Shown piece by piece: positions 16,554 through 25,273 of a DNA stretch of 64,000 nucleotides. Both the position numbers and the translations under genes were made by a program. Source of the stretch: Chthonobacter albigriseus. Lineage in GTDB: Bacteria > Pseudomonadota > Alphaproteobacteria > Rhizobiales > Pleomorphomonadaceae. The stretch covers positions 636,126 to 700,125 of the forward strand of contig NZ_JACDIT010000001.1 of the NCBI RefSeq assembly GCF_013839445.1. Direction: 5' to 3'. The notes beneath the pieces were generated by a model, which had not been told where the DNA came from, did not search any database, and saw only the letters and a program-made list of their open reading frames with translations. Numbering within the stretch: the first letter of the stretch is position 1; each line of letters opens with the position of its first letter.

Positions 16554-18146
16554 TCACCAAGCGGCGACGGAGCCGTCGCTGCGCGGATCGTTGGCGCCCT
16601 CCAGCGTCCCGTCCGGGTGGCGGACGATGGCGCCGGCGTGGCCGAGGTCTGAGTGGTAGGGGACGATCTCCTGCAGGCCGTGGCCGGCTTTCCTCAGCGC
16701 CTCGACCAGCGCGGGATCGAAGCGGTTCTCCAGAACCAACGCGACACCCGCGTCGTCGCCCCAGGTCTTGCCCAGGCGCCAGCGCGGCGCGGTGTGGGCC
16801 TGTTGCAGCGGCATGCCGAAGAAGGCGTAGCGGGAGAACACGATCGCCTGCGTCTGCGGCTGGCCCTCGCCGCCCATGGTGCCGTAGGTCATGGCGCGGC
16901 CGTCGTCGAACACGGCCATCGCCGGGTTGAGCGTGTGGAACGGGCGCGCACCCGGCTCCAGACGGCGCGGTCCGGTCCCATCCAGACGGAAGGAGGAGCC
17001 GCGGTTCTGCCAGAGAATGCCGGTCTGCGGCAGCACGCAGCCCGAGCCGAACTCGAAGAAGATCGACTGGATGAAGGAGACCGAGCGCCCGGCCCCGTCC
17101 GTCACGCCGAGCCAGATAGTATCGCCCGGCACCGGCGGCTGCGGCCACGGCGCGGCGCGTGCGCGATCGATGCGGGCGGCGCGGGCGTCGAGGTCCGCGA
17201 CGTCGAGGAAGGAACGGGGGTCAACGGTCATCCGATCCGGGCAGCCGATATGGGCGTCGCGAACCAGGAAGGCCTGCTTGGTGGCCTCGATCAGGCCGTG
17301 GACGTGGTCGAATTCCTCGCCGTTCGTCACCCCCAGCCGATCGAACAGCGCCAGGATCATCAACGAGGAGAGCCCCTGCGTGGGCGGCGGCATGTTGTAG
17401 AGCCGGGCGTTGCGGACGCGGGTGGAGAGCGGCTGAACGCGCTCGGCACGGTAGCCGTCGAGGTCGGCCAGCGTGATCGGCGAGCCGACGCGCGCCAGGT
17501 CCGCCGCGATCCGCTGCGCCAGCGGGCCGCGGTAGAAGCCGTCGAGCCCGTCGCGGGCGAGCGTCCGCAAGGTCTCGGCGAGCGCGGGCTGGGTGAGCAG
17601 CGCGCCCTCCAGCGGCGGTTCTCCGTCCGGCATGAAGGCGTCGGCGAAACCGGGTTGCGGCTCCAGTTCGTGGCGATGAATCACCGTCATCTCGGCCTGC
17701 CCGGCGGTCACGACCATGCCGGCTTCGGCGTAGTGGATCGCCGCTTCCAGGATCTCGTCCAGCGGCTTCGGCGTCTGCCAGCCCGCGGAGACGGCCAGCG
17801 CCTCCTGCCAGCCGGCCACCGTGCCCGCGGTGGTGTTGGCGGCGAGGGGCCCGCGGGTCGGCACGGCGGCGAGGCCGGCCTTTGCATAGAGATCGCGGGT
17901 GACGTTGCGGCCGGCGCGCCCGCTCGCGTCGATGCCGACCGGCTCGCGGCCGGGCTCGGAGACGAGCCAGAAGCCGTCGCCGCCGATCTGGTTCATGTGC
18001 GGGTAGACCACCGCCAGCACCGCGGCCGTCGCCACGGCCGCCTCCACCGCCGTGCCCCCCGCCTTCAGGATGTCCAGCCCGGCCTGGGATGCCAGGTGAT
18101 GGGGCGAGGTGACCATGCCGCGGCGCGAACGGGGCGTGTAGAGCAT
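16554..18146 (-). CDS. Gamma-glutamyltransferase family protein (YwrD-like, cytoplasmic)
   Basis: A 530-residue Ntn-hydrolase precursor. The expected self-cleavage and nucleophile threonine is Thr343 in PGDTIWLGVTD; the common TTH is replaced by TIW, as in YwrD-like members. Other family blocks are NQIGGDGFW, GTMGGEGQPQTQA and the C-terminal HPDGTLEGANDPRSDG. No signal peptide is seen, so unlike classical periplasmic Ggt it is probably cytoplasmic. It would hydrolyse or transfer gamma-glutamyl groups, or act on a related amide. The TauE-type permease follows 27 bp upstream on the same strand. Confidence 0.88.
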   Translation of the reverse strand: MLYTPRSRRGMVTSPHHLASQAGLDILKAGGTAVEAAVATAAVLAVVYPHMNQIGGDGFWLVSEPGREPVGIDASGRAGRNVTRDLYAKAGLAAVPTRGPLAANTTAGTVAGWQEALAVSAGWQTPKPLDEILEAAIHYAEAGMVVTAGQAEMTVIHRHELEPQPGFADAFMPDGEPPLEGALLTQPALAETLRTLARDGLDGFYRGPLAQRIAADLARVGSPITLADLDGYRAERVQPLSTRVRNARLYNMPPPTQGLSSLMILALFDRLGVTNGEEFDHVHGLIEATKQAFLVRDAHIGCPDRMTVDPRSFLDVADLDARAARIDRARAAPWPQPPVPGDTIWLGVTDGAGRSVSFIQSIFFEFGSGCVLPQTGILWQNRGSSFRLDGTGPRRLEPGARPFHTLNPAMAVFDDGRAMTYGTMGGEGQPQTQAIVFSRYAFFGMPLQQAHTAPRWRLGKTWGDDAGVALVLENRFDPALVEALRKAGHGLQEIVPYHSDLGHAGAIVRHPDGTLEGANDPRSDGSVAAW

Positions 18147-18173
18147 CAGGCGGGCATCCTTGGATTCGGGAGA

Positions 18174-19013
18174 TCAGGAAAAGACGGACGCCAGCATGCG
18201 CAGCCCGGTCACGAAAAGGAATGCGGCAAAGGCGAGCTTAAGCTTGCGTGTCGGCAAGGCGTGCGCGGCGCGGGCTCCCCAGGGCGCCATGGCCATCGAG
18301 GTCGGCAGGATCAACGCGAGGCCGACGAGGCTGACGTAGCCGAGGGAGAAGGGCGGCAGGTCCGGCTCGCCTAAGCCGCCGATCACGAAGCCGATCGTGC
18401 CCGGCACGCCGATGATGAAGCCGATCGCGGCGGCGGTGCCGACGGCGCGGTGGATGGGATAGTTGAACAGCGTCAACGTCGGCACGGACAGCGTGCCGCC
18501 GCCGATCCCCATCATGGCGGAGACCATGCCGATCATCGCCGCGATCGCCTGCTCGCCGATTCCCTTCGGCGGTGCGTCGGCGATCCGCCACGTGGGCCGG
18601 GAGAAGGCCATGTGAAACGACACGATCAGGGCGACCGTGCCGAAAACGGCGGTCAGGGTCGGGCCCTTGACATGGGAGGCGAGCACCGTCCCGAGCACGA
18701 CCCCGGCGACGGTGGCGACGAACCATCGCTTCAGCATCGCCACGTCCACCGCGCCCTTCCGATAGTGGGCGCGTACCGACATGGCCGAGGTCGCGATGAT
18801 GGTGGAGAGCGAGGTACCGACCGCCACGTGCATCTTCACGTCCTCGTCGAGCCCGAGCAGCGTGAAGACGTAGAACAGCACCGGCACGATGACGATGCCG
18901 CCGCCGACGCCCAGCAACCCGGCCACGAAGCCCGCGAGGGCACCGGTGGCGAGGAGGGAGGCGGCGTAGAGAGCGAAATGGGTAAGATCGAGTGCGGCAA
19001 TGGCGTCGGACAT
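18174..19013 (-). CDS. TauE/SafE family membrane permease
   Basis: A 279-residue membrane protein with about eight helices in two repeats. Each repeat begins with the family signature: GFVAGLLGVGGGIVIVP near residue 27 and GMVSAMMGIGGGTLSVP near residue 160. Members export sulfite, sulfoacetate or other organosulfur anions. Start ATG 19013 (MSDAIAALD) follows from the family length. Its transcript could run on into the gamma-glutamyltransferase gene. The substrate is unknown. Confidence 0.88.
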   Translation of the reverse strand: MSDAIAALDLTHFALYAASLLATGALAGFVAGLLGVGGGIVIVPVLFYVFTLLGLDEDVKMHVAVGTSLSTIIATSAMSVRAHYRKGAVDVAMLKRWFVATVAGVVLGTVLASHVKGPTLTAVFGTVALIVSFHMAFSRPTWRIADAPPKGIGEQAIAAMIGMVSAMMGIGGGTLSVPTLTLFNYPIHRAVGTAAAIGFIIGVPGTIGFVIGGLGEPDLPPFSLGYVSLVGLALILPTSMAMAPWGARAAHALPTRKLKLAFAAFLFVTGLRMLASVFS

Positions 19014-19148
19014 ACCGCCCCTGTTATCGGAAGCTGGGCCGGCGGGAAAGATATCCCCTGCACATCGCCGCGTGCCCACACTTTCCGATTGCCGGATGCT
19101 ACGTCTGCATCTTAACTATCTGCGGTTGGATCAAGCGGGGGCGCAACC

Positions 19149-20213
19149 ATGCCGACCTATCTCATGACAGCGCGTGCGCTGGTGAACGGGGCCTTCACGT
19201 CCGAGCCGGGGCCGATCCGCGCCCTCAGGGTTCCCAACACAGTCGCGACCTACAATGCGACCCACGAGATCAGGCGGGAAGCCTGGTTCAAGGCGGTCCG
19301 CGACGCGGCGGCCAAGGATCCCAATCCGAACTCCGCTACCTGGAGACTGGACGCCGCTGCCGGCCAGCCTGGCGACGTGCTCTTCTACGTGCACGGCTAC
19401 AACAACGACCTGGCGAGCGTTCTGGACCGGCAGCGGGCGCTTGGCAGGCTGCTGCGGGCGGAAGGCTGGCACGGGGTCGTGGTTGGGCTCGACTGGCCCT
19501 CGGACAACAGCATCCTCAACTACATCGAGGATCGATCGGACGGCGCGGCGGTGGCGCGCGCGCTCGTGGAGGGTGCTCTCGTTCCGCTCTGCGAAAGCCA
19601 GGAGAACGGCTGCCAGACCAACGTCCATCTGATCGGCCACTCCACCGGCGCCTACGTCATCATGAAGGCCTTCGAGATCGCGCCGGACCGGGGCGAACTG
19701 CACAAGGGGGACTGGCGGATCGGGCAGGTCGCCTTCATCTCCGGAGACGTGGCGAGCGCGTCGCTCTCAGCGGGCGATTCCAGCAACGCGACCCTGTTCT
19801 CGCGGATCATGCGGCTCACGAATTTCAGCAACGGGGACGACCGGGTGCTCGCCGTCTCCAACGCCAAGCGGCTCGGCGTCCGGCCCCGTGCCGGCCGGGT
19901 CGGCCTGCCGCCCCGGCCGGACCCGAAGGCGGTGAACGTCGACTGCACCGCGATCCACCGGGCCGAGGCTGCAGCCCGCGACTTCGGCAGCGTGACCGAG
20001 CAGATCGTCTTTTCGCACGGGTTCTACTTCGAGAGCGCGCTGTTCGCTCGGGATCTCGCGATGACCCTGGAGGGCGCGATCGACCGGCAGAAGATCCCGA
20101 CACGGCGGCAGGTCAACGGAGAACTCATACTCGAGAAGGGCGACCGGCCGGATTTCCAGAAGCAGGTGCTCGGCATGCCGAGGCCCCAGCCGCCCCGGCC
20201 GGTGCCGGCCTGA
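19149..20213 (+). CDS. Alpha/beta hydrolase (DUF900-like)
   Basis: A 354-residue hydrolase. The nucleophile elbow is GHSTGAY with Ser165; an HGYNN oxyanion loop lies at residues 82-86. A candidate catalytic His is in FSHGFYFES; the acid residue is less clear. There is no obvious signal peptide. The general shape resembles DUF900 esterases. The C-terminal tail is proline-rich. It faces engB convergently with only six bases between stop codons. Substrate and role are unknown. Confidence 0.78.
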   Translation: MPTYLMTARALVNGAFTSEPGPIRALRVPNTVATYNATHEIRREAWFKAVRDAAAKDPNPNSATWRLDAAAGQPGDVLFYVHGYNNDLASVLDRQRALGRLLRAEGWHGVVVGLDWPSDNSILNYIEDRSDGAAVARALVEGALVPLCESQENGCQTNVHLIGHSTGAYVIMKAFEIAPDRGELHKGDWRIGQVAFISGDVASASLSAGDSSNATLFSRIMRLTNFSNGDDRVLAVSNAKRLGVRPRAGRVGLPPRPDPKAVNVDCTAIHRAEAAARDFGSVTEQIVFSHGFYFESALFARDLAMTLEGAIDRQKIPTRRQVNGELILEKGDRPDFQKQVLGMPRPQPPRPVPA

Positions 20214-20219
20214 GGCGGT

Positions 20220-20891
20220 TCAGCCGATCACGCCGGCAATGGCGGCGCGGAGATCGTCCAGGCCCGCGCCCTTTTCGCTGGAGGTCGCGATGACATCCGG
20301 GTAGGCGGCCGGTCGGCGGCGGATCTTGTCGGCGGTGTCGGCGAGCAGCTTCTCCACGCCCGCGGCCTTGATCTTGTCCATCTTGGTGAGAACCACCTGA
20401 TAGGAGACCGCCGCCTTGTCGAGGATGGACATCACCTCCTCGTCGATCGGCTTGACGCCGTGGCGGGCGTCGACCAGCACATAGACGCGGCGGAGGTTCG
20501 GCCGGCCGCGCAGGTAGTTGCGGATCAGGCGATTCCAGACGTCGACCTTCTCCTTGGGGGCCTCGGCATAACCGTAGCCCGGCATGTCGACGATGGTCAG
20601 GCCGGCGTCGCGCTCCGGCACGAAGAGGTTCAGCTCCTGCGTCCGGCCGGGTGTGTTGGAGGTGCGCGCCAGCCCGCTCTGGCCGGTCAGCGCGTTGATC
20701 AGGCTGGACTTGCCGACGTTGGAGCGGCCGGCGAAGGCGACCTCCAGCCCGCCCGCTTCCACGGTCGGCAGGTCGAAGCTGTTGGCGATGCCGCGCACGA
20801 AACGCCAGGGCCGCGCGAACAGCAGCCGGATAGCCTCGGCGCGCTCGGCTTCGGCGGAGGGGCCGGGCGTCGTTTCGGTCGCTTCGCTCAT
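20220..20891 (-). CDS. engB: Ribosome biogenesis GTP-binding protein EngB (YihA/YsxC)
   Basis: A 223-residue GTPase needed for large ribosomal subunit assembly. G1 is [10 protein letters not shown]2 includes [10 protein letters not shown]3 is [10 protein letters not shown], and G4 is TKMD. ATG 20891 is chosen because it overlaps the stop of the upstream acetyltransferase (ATGA) and gives a normal length. In relatives engB usually follows yidC directly; here an acetyltransferase gene lies between them. Confidence 0.95.
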   Translation of the reverse strand: MSEATETTPGPSAEAERAEAIRLLFARPWRFVRGIANSFDLPTVEAGGLEVAFAGRSNVGKSSLINALTGQSGLARTSNTPGRTQELNLFVPERDAGLTIVDMPGYGYAEAPKEKVDVWNRLIRNYLRGRPNLRRVYVLVDARHGVKPIDEEVMSILDKAAVSYQVVLTKMDKIKAAGVEKLLADTADKIRRRPAAYPDVIATSSEKGAGLDDLRAAIAGVIG

Positions 20892-21562
20892 CGGGTGCCC
20901 TCCGTGTTGTCCAACGCGCGGCGAAGCGCGTCGAGATCGGCGCCGCGGATCGCCGACAGATGGTTGGTAATGCGTTCCGGAGTCCAGTTCCACCAGGCGA
21001 TATCGAGCAGCGCGTCGACCACGGCAGGCTCGAACCGGGTCCGGACGATACGCGCCGGATTCCCGGCGACCACCGCGAAGGGCGGGACGTCGCGCGTCAC
21101 CACGGATTTCGCAGCGACAACGGCGCCGTTGCCGACCCGGATGCCCGGCATGATCGTGGCGTCCATTCCAAGCCACACGTCGTGCCCGATGACCGTGTCG
21201 CCGCGCGAACCGTCCTGCAGTTCGTCCATGGAAAGGCCCTCGGCCCAGCTACCGCCGAAGATGGCGAAGGGAAAGGTCGAGAAGCCGTCCATGGCGTGGT
21301 TCGCGCCGTTCATGACGAAGCGCACGCCGGTGGCGATCGCCACGAAACGGCCGATCACTAGGCGATCGCCCATGAACGGGAAGTGGTAGAGCACACACCG
21401 CTCCACGAACTTCTCCGGTGCCTCGGGGTCGTCGTAGTAGCTGAAGTCTCCAACCTCGATGTTCGGCTGGTCGACGACGGCTTTCAGCAGCACAACGCGC
21501 TTGTGGCCTGGAACCGGATGAAGAACGTTCGGATCCGGGTGGGTTTCGCAAGGGGACGGCAT
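20888..21562 (-). CDS. Xenobiotic acyltransferase-type O-acetyltransferase (Vat/CatB-like)
   Basis: A 224-residue left-handed beta-helix acetyltransferase. The catalytic histidine is His89 in [16 protein letters not shown]. Hexapeptide repeats follow ([31 protein letters not shown]) and the usual [12 protein letters not shown] closes the helix. The family includes streptogramin A and type B chloramphenicol acetyltransferases. Many chromosomal members have unknown substrates, so resistance cannot be claimed. Its stop overlaps the engB start, so it is co-translated with an essential gene. Base composition is similar to its neighbours. Confidence 0.85.
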   Translation of the reverse strand: MPSPCETHPDPNVLHPVPGHKRVVLLKAVVDQPNIEVGDFSYYDDPEAPEKFVERCVLYHFPFMGDRLVIGRFVAIATGVRFVMNGANHAMDGFSTFPFAIFGGSWAEGLSMDELQDGSRGDTVIGHDVWLGMDATIMPGIRVGNGAVVAAKSVVTRDVPPFAVVAGNPARIVRTRFEPAVVDALLDIAWWNWTPERITNHLSAIRGADLDALRRALDNTEGTR

Positions 21563-21702
21563 GGAACCTCTCCTGTCGGCGGTCGGAATGGGCTTGTCGA
21601 AGAACGACTTCGCCGCAACGCCAGGCGCCGGGGAAGTCGAGGTTCACGCGATCATGGCTGCGAAACTCCTTGTTGGTGCGGCAGGCGTGGCCGAGCGGCG
21701 GA

Positions 21703-23520
21703 TCAGCCGCTCGAACTCGCCTTCTTGCGTTGGAACGTCGCCTTCAGATTGTCCCAGAGTTCGATCTTCACGCCCTGCCGGCGCATGATGATCGACTGCT
21801 GGAGGATCGACAGCGAGTTGTTCCAGGCCCAGTAGATCACCAGTCCGGCCGGGAAGGACGCCAGCATGAAGGTGAAGATGATCGGCATCCAGGTGAAGAT
21901 CATCGCCTGCGTCGGGTCCGGCGGGGCCGGGTTCAGCTTCATCTGCACGAACATCGACACGCCCATGATCAGCGGCCAGACGCCGATCATCAGCATCTGC
22001 GGGGGATCCCAGGGGATCAGCCCGAACAGGTTGAAGATCGTGGTCGGATCAGGCGCGGAGAGGTCGTGGATCCAGCCGAAGAACGGCGCGTGGCGCATCT
22101 CGATGGTGATGTAGAGCACCTTGTAGAGCGCGAAGAACACCGGGATCTGGACCAGGATCGGAAGACAGCCGGCCAGCGGATTGATCTTCTGCGTCTTGTA
22201 GAGCTCCATCAGCGCCTGCTGCTGCTTCATCTTGTCGTCGGCATAGCGGGTGCGGATGGCCTCCATCTCCGGCTGTACCTTCTTCATCTTGCTCATCGAC
22301 ACGTAGGACTTGTTCGCGAGCGGATAGAAGGCGGCCTTGACGAGAACGGTGACCAGGAGGATGGCGACGCCGAAGTTGCCGACCATCTTGAAGAGATAGT
22401 CGATCAAGAGGAACATCGGCCGGGTCAGGAAGTAGAACCAGCCCCAGTCGATCATGCGATCGAACTTGGGGATCGACAGGGCCGCGGCGTACTCGTCGAT
22501 CTGGTTGACCTCCTTGGCACCGGCGAAGAGGCGCACATCCGTCTTGGCGGAGGCGCCCGGCGCGACGGTGATCGGGTCGCGCAGATAGTCGGCCTGGAAG
22601 GTGTCGACGGTGCCGACCTGCGCGTGGAGGAAGCGCGGCTGGAAGGCGAGGCCCTTGGTGGGGATCAGCACGGCGGCCCAGTACTTGTCGGTGATGCCGA
22701 GCCAGCCGTCTTCGGTCTTCGGCGGCTTGGTGGCGGCACTGTCCTTCAGGTTGGCGTAGGTGATCTCGGTGAGTTGCTCCTCGCCGAGCACGCCCAACAT
22801 GCCCTCGTGCAGCACGTAGGCGGCAGCCGTATGGGGCGCGCCGTGCCGGATGACGAAGCCGTAGGGGTAGACCACGGCGGCGGCCGCACCGGCGTTCCTG
22901 ACCTCGTCGGCCACGTGGAACATGGCGTGCTCGTCGACCGAGATGGTGCGCTGGAAGGTGAGCCCGGCGCCGTTGTCCCAGGTGAGCACCAGCGGAGTGG
23001 CCGGCGTCAGCTTGGCGCCGGCGGGGGCGGTCCACAGGGTTTCGCCGTTGGGAACGGGGGTGTTGGTCCCCGCGGGAGCCGCATAGCCGAACTCGGCGTA
23101 GTAGGCGTCGGGACCGCCGAGCGGGGAAAGCAGCGTGACGTTCGCCGAAGCCGGATCGACCGTGACGCGGTAGTCCTTGAGGGCGATGTCGTCGATGCGG
23201 GCGCCGCGCAGGTTCAGCGAACCGGCGATCGCCGGCGTCTCGATGGGAACGCGCGGGTCCTTGGCGACGGCTGCTTCGCGGGTGGCAACCGTGACCGCGC
23301 CAGCACCGGCGGGTGCCGACGCAGGGGCGTTCGCCGTGGTTCCGGGCGCGGCGGTCGATCCGTTCGGCACCGGGGCCGGGGTCGCCGCGGTCTCGGCCTG
23401 GCGGGCCTGCTCCGCGAGACGCGCCTTTTCCAGTTGCGGACCGGCGACGAAATACTGCCACCCCAGCAGGACCACCAGCGACAGCACGATCGCCAGGATC
23501 ATATTCCGGTTTTCACCCAT
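21703..23520 (-). CDS. yidC: Membrane protein insertase YidC
   Basis: A 605-residue Oxa1-family insertase of the Gram-negative type. An N-terminal anchor (MILAIVLSLVVLLGWQYF) is followed by an Ala/Pro/Thr-rich linker, the large periplasmic beta-domain to about residue 350, and five C-terminal helices (WGWFYFLTRPMFLLID, GCLPILVQIPVFFALY). It inserts and folds inner membrane proteins with or without SecYEG. The short basic tail (QRKKASSSG) is typical of ribosome contact. Its start overlaps rnpA by eight bases. Confidence 0.95.
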   Translation of the reverse strand: MGENRNMILAIVLSLVVLLGWQYFVAGPQLEKARLAEQARQAETAATPAPVPNGSTAAPGTTANAPASAPAGAGAVTVATREAAVAKDPRVPIETPAIAGSLNLRGARIDDIALKDYRVTVDPASANVTLLSPLGGPDAYYAEFGYAAPAGTNTPVPNGETLWTAPAGAKLTPATPLVLTWDNGAGLTFQRTISVDEHAMFHVADEVRNAGAAAAVVYPYGFVIRHGAPHTAAAYVLHEGMLGVLGEEQLTEITYANLKDSAATKPPKTEDGWLGITDKYWAAVLIPTKGLAFQPRFLHAQVGTVDTFQADYLRDPITVAPGASAKTDVRLFAGAKEVNQIDEYAAALSIPKFDRMIDWGWFYFLTRPMFLLIDYLFKMVGNFGVAILLVTVLVKAAFYPLANKSYVSMSKMKKVQPEMEAIRTRYADDKMKQQQALMELYKTQKINPLAGCLPILVQIPVFFALYKVLYITIEMRHAPFFGWIHDLSAPDPTTIFNLFGLIPWDPPQMLMIGVWPLIMGVSMFVQMKLNPAPPDPTQAMIFTWMPIIFTFMLASFPAGLVIYWAWNNSLSILQQSIIMRRQGVKIELWDNLKATFQRKKASSSG

Positions 23521-23908
23521 CGACAGGTCTCTTCTGTTCGCGCCTGGAACGGTCGTCGTCGGTCTTGCCGCGTGGACGCGCGGAGGATTTCAGGGCGCCG
23601 ACCACGTCCGCCACCAGATCCTGGAAGGGCTGGCCGAGGGCGGGCGGGCGACCGATCAGCACATAGTCCGTGCCGGGCTTCGCCACCAGTGCCCCGTGCA
23701 GCCGGACGGCCTCCTTGAGGCGACGGCGGATGCGGTTCCGGACCACGGCATTGCCGGTCTTCTTCGTCACCGTGAAGCCGAATCGCGCCGGAGCCGGTTC
23801 CGATCCGGATCGATCCCGATCGAGCGATTGCAGCAAAAAGCCGCGCCGAGGCGTCCGTTGCCCCCGCGCGACTTTGGTGTACTCGCTTCGCTTGGTCAGT
23901 CTCTTCAT
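23513..23908 (-). CDS. rnpA: Ribonuclease P protein component
   Basis: A 131-residue basic protein that assists the RNase P RNA in maturing tRNA 5' ends. The RNA-binding signature is RNRIRRRLKEAVRLH, preceded by FGFTVTKKTGNAVV. The C-terminal tail is unusually rich in charged residues. It lies between rpmH and yidC in the conserved order and overlaps the yidC start by eight bases. Confidence 0.94.
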   Translation of the reverse strand: MKRLTKRSEYTKVARGQRTPRRGFLLQSLDRDRSGSEPAPARFGFTVTKKTGNAVVRNRIRRRLKEAVRLHGALVAKPGTDYVLIGRPPALGQPFQDLVADVVGALKSSARPRGKTDDDRSRREQKRPVDG

Positions 23909-23969
23909 CGCCGCGCGTGGCCCCGGGATCCGGTTGAAGCCCGTCTTTGCGGGCCAGCCGCGCGTCCGA

Positions 23970-24104
23970 TCAGGCCGACAGGACCTTGCGGCCGCGGGCG
24001 CGACGACGCGCGATCACCTTGCGACCGCCGACCGTGGCCATGCGGGAGCGGAAGCCGTGGCGGCGCTTGCGCACGAGCTTGGAGGGCTGATAAGTCCGCT
24101 TCAT
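23970..24104 (-). CDS. rpmH: Ribosomal protein bL34
   Basis: A 44-residue strongly basic ribosomal protein, read from the sequence because of its small size. It starts [18 protein letters not shown] and ends [12 protein letters not shown], which is diagnostic. It is the first gene of the rpmH-rnpA-yidC operon. The 271 bp upstream (24105-24375) carry no gene I can support and should contain the operon promoter. Confidence 0.96.
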   Translation of the reverse strand: MKRTYQPSKLVRKRRHGFRSRMATVGGRKVIARRRARGRKVLSA

Positions 24105-24375
24105 GGGTCGTCTCCGCCGGCGGGCGGCCCTTCTTCTTCATGGCGCCGACGGACCGCGTCCTGCCCGATCCGGGCGAACGCGCGCTGGCGCCTGCTGGTG
24201 TCTGTTGTTCACGGACCGGCATCCGCACACGTGCGGACAGCGCCGCACAGGCGCCGGGCGCCGGGTCCAATCGAGGGGGCTTATACGGGAGGCGCCCGTC
24301 GTCGTCAACGCGGCAGACGCCGGTGATCACCGGAAAACGGGAACGGCCGTCGACCGGTCTCCGCCCGTCGTCTGT

Positions 24376-24981
24376 TCACATGCGCTCCAGCGAACGCGTG
24401 TCGCCGTCCATCGCGGCCTCCGTCTCGCGCGCGGCGGCGGCCAGAACGGTCGGCACGATCTCCTCGGCCGTGCGGGCGGTGAGGAACTTGACCTCGTAGC
24501 CCGGACGGATGAAAGCCTCGTCGGCCATGTGGGCGAGGAGATCCTTCAGCGGCTCCCAGAAGCCGTTGATGTCGGCGAGCACGATGGGCTTGCGGTGGCG
24601 GCCGAGCTGGGCCCAGGTCATCTGCTCGACAACCTCCTCCAGCGTCCCGACGCCGCCGGGCAGCGCCACGAAGGCGTCGGACTTCTCGAACATCATCCGC
24701 TTGCGCGTATGCATGTCCTCGACGATGTGGAAGTCCTCCACGCCGTCGAGCATGATCTCGCGGCGCAGGAGAAACTCCGGAATGATTCCGGTGACCGAGC
24801 CGCCGGCGGAGAGCACAGCCTTGGCGACGGCGCCCATCAGGCCGATCGAGCCACCGCCGTAGACGAGGCGGATGCCGGCCTTGGCCATGGCCTTCCCAAG
24901 CGTTTCGGCAGCGGCGAGGTGGTCCGGATTGCGGCCCGTTGACGAGCCGCAGAAGACGCAGATGCTGGATACGTTTGCCAT
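24376..24981 (-). CDS. LOG family protein (nucleoside monophosphate phosphoribohydrolase-like)
   Basis: A 201-residue Rossmann-fold protein of the LOG/TIGR00730 group. The catalytic and phosphate-binding motifs are VYGGGSIGLMG, TRKRMMFEKSDAF and PGGVGTLEEVVE. Members release free bases from cytokinin or purine nucleoside monophosphates. ATG 24981 (MANVSSICVFCGSS) is the family start. It is divergent from the LysM protein gene; the 292 bp between them hold short A-rich runs but no gene. Confidence 0.9.
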   Translation of the reverse strand: MANVSSICVFCGSSTGRNPDHLAAAETLGKAMAKAGIRLVYGGGSIGLMGAVAKAVLSAGGSVTGIIPEFLLRREIMLDGVEDFHIVEDMHTRKRMMFEKSDAFVALPGGVGTLEEVVEQMTWAQLGRHRKPIVLADINGFWEPLKDLLAHMADEAFIRPGYEVKFLTARTAEEIVPTVLAAAARETEAAMDGDTRSLERM

Positions 24982-25273
24982 GCTTCCATGTCGCACCGCC
25001 GAAGTCGAGCCGTCAAGCCGGCCGTCGTGCCCACGCGGACGCAGCAAGTATTCGACCTGCGGCACGATCGCATCAGCGCCGAAAAAACGAACGGGTGCGG
25101 AAAAACGCCCCTTGCGGACAGCCTTTGGTGGCCTTGTGGGGGTATGGGCAGCGGTATAAGCATTTCATCAGCCGACAAAATACGCAGGATCGACGGCTTC
25201 TGTCGCGATCCGACGGCGGTGGACACATCGCGGGAGCGACTAGGATCCGCCAAGGGGGGCGTCAGGAGCGGCG

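Noticed and set aside
20888-21562. Calling the acetyltransferase an antibiotic resistance gene
   Set aside because: The fold and His89 fit the Vat/CatB class, but many chromosomal members have other substrates and the sequence alone does not decide.
21715-22114. Long open frames opposite yidC and similar antisense frames throughout
   Set aside because: They show the Arg/Ala/Gly/Pro-rich composition of antisense frames in GC-rich DNA and have no start signals or family motifs.
24105-24375. Possible replication origin next to rpmH
   Set aside because: No dnaA gene, no cluster of DnaA boxes and no AT-rich unwinding region is visible; in Alphaproteobacteria the origin is usually elsewhere.
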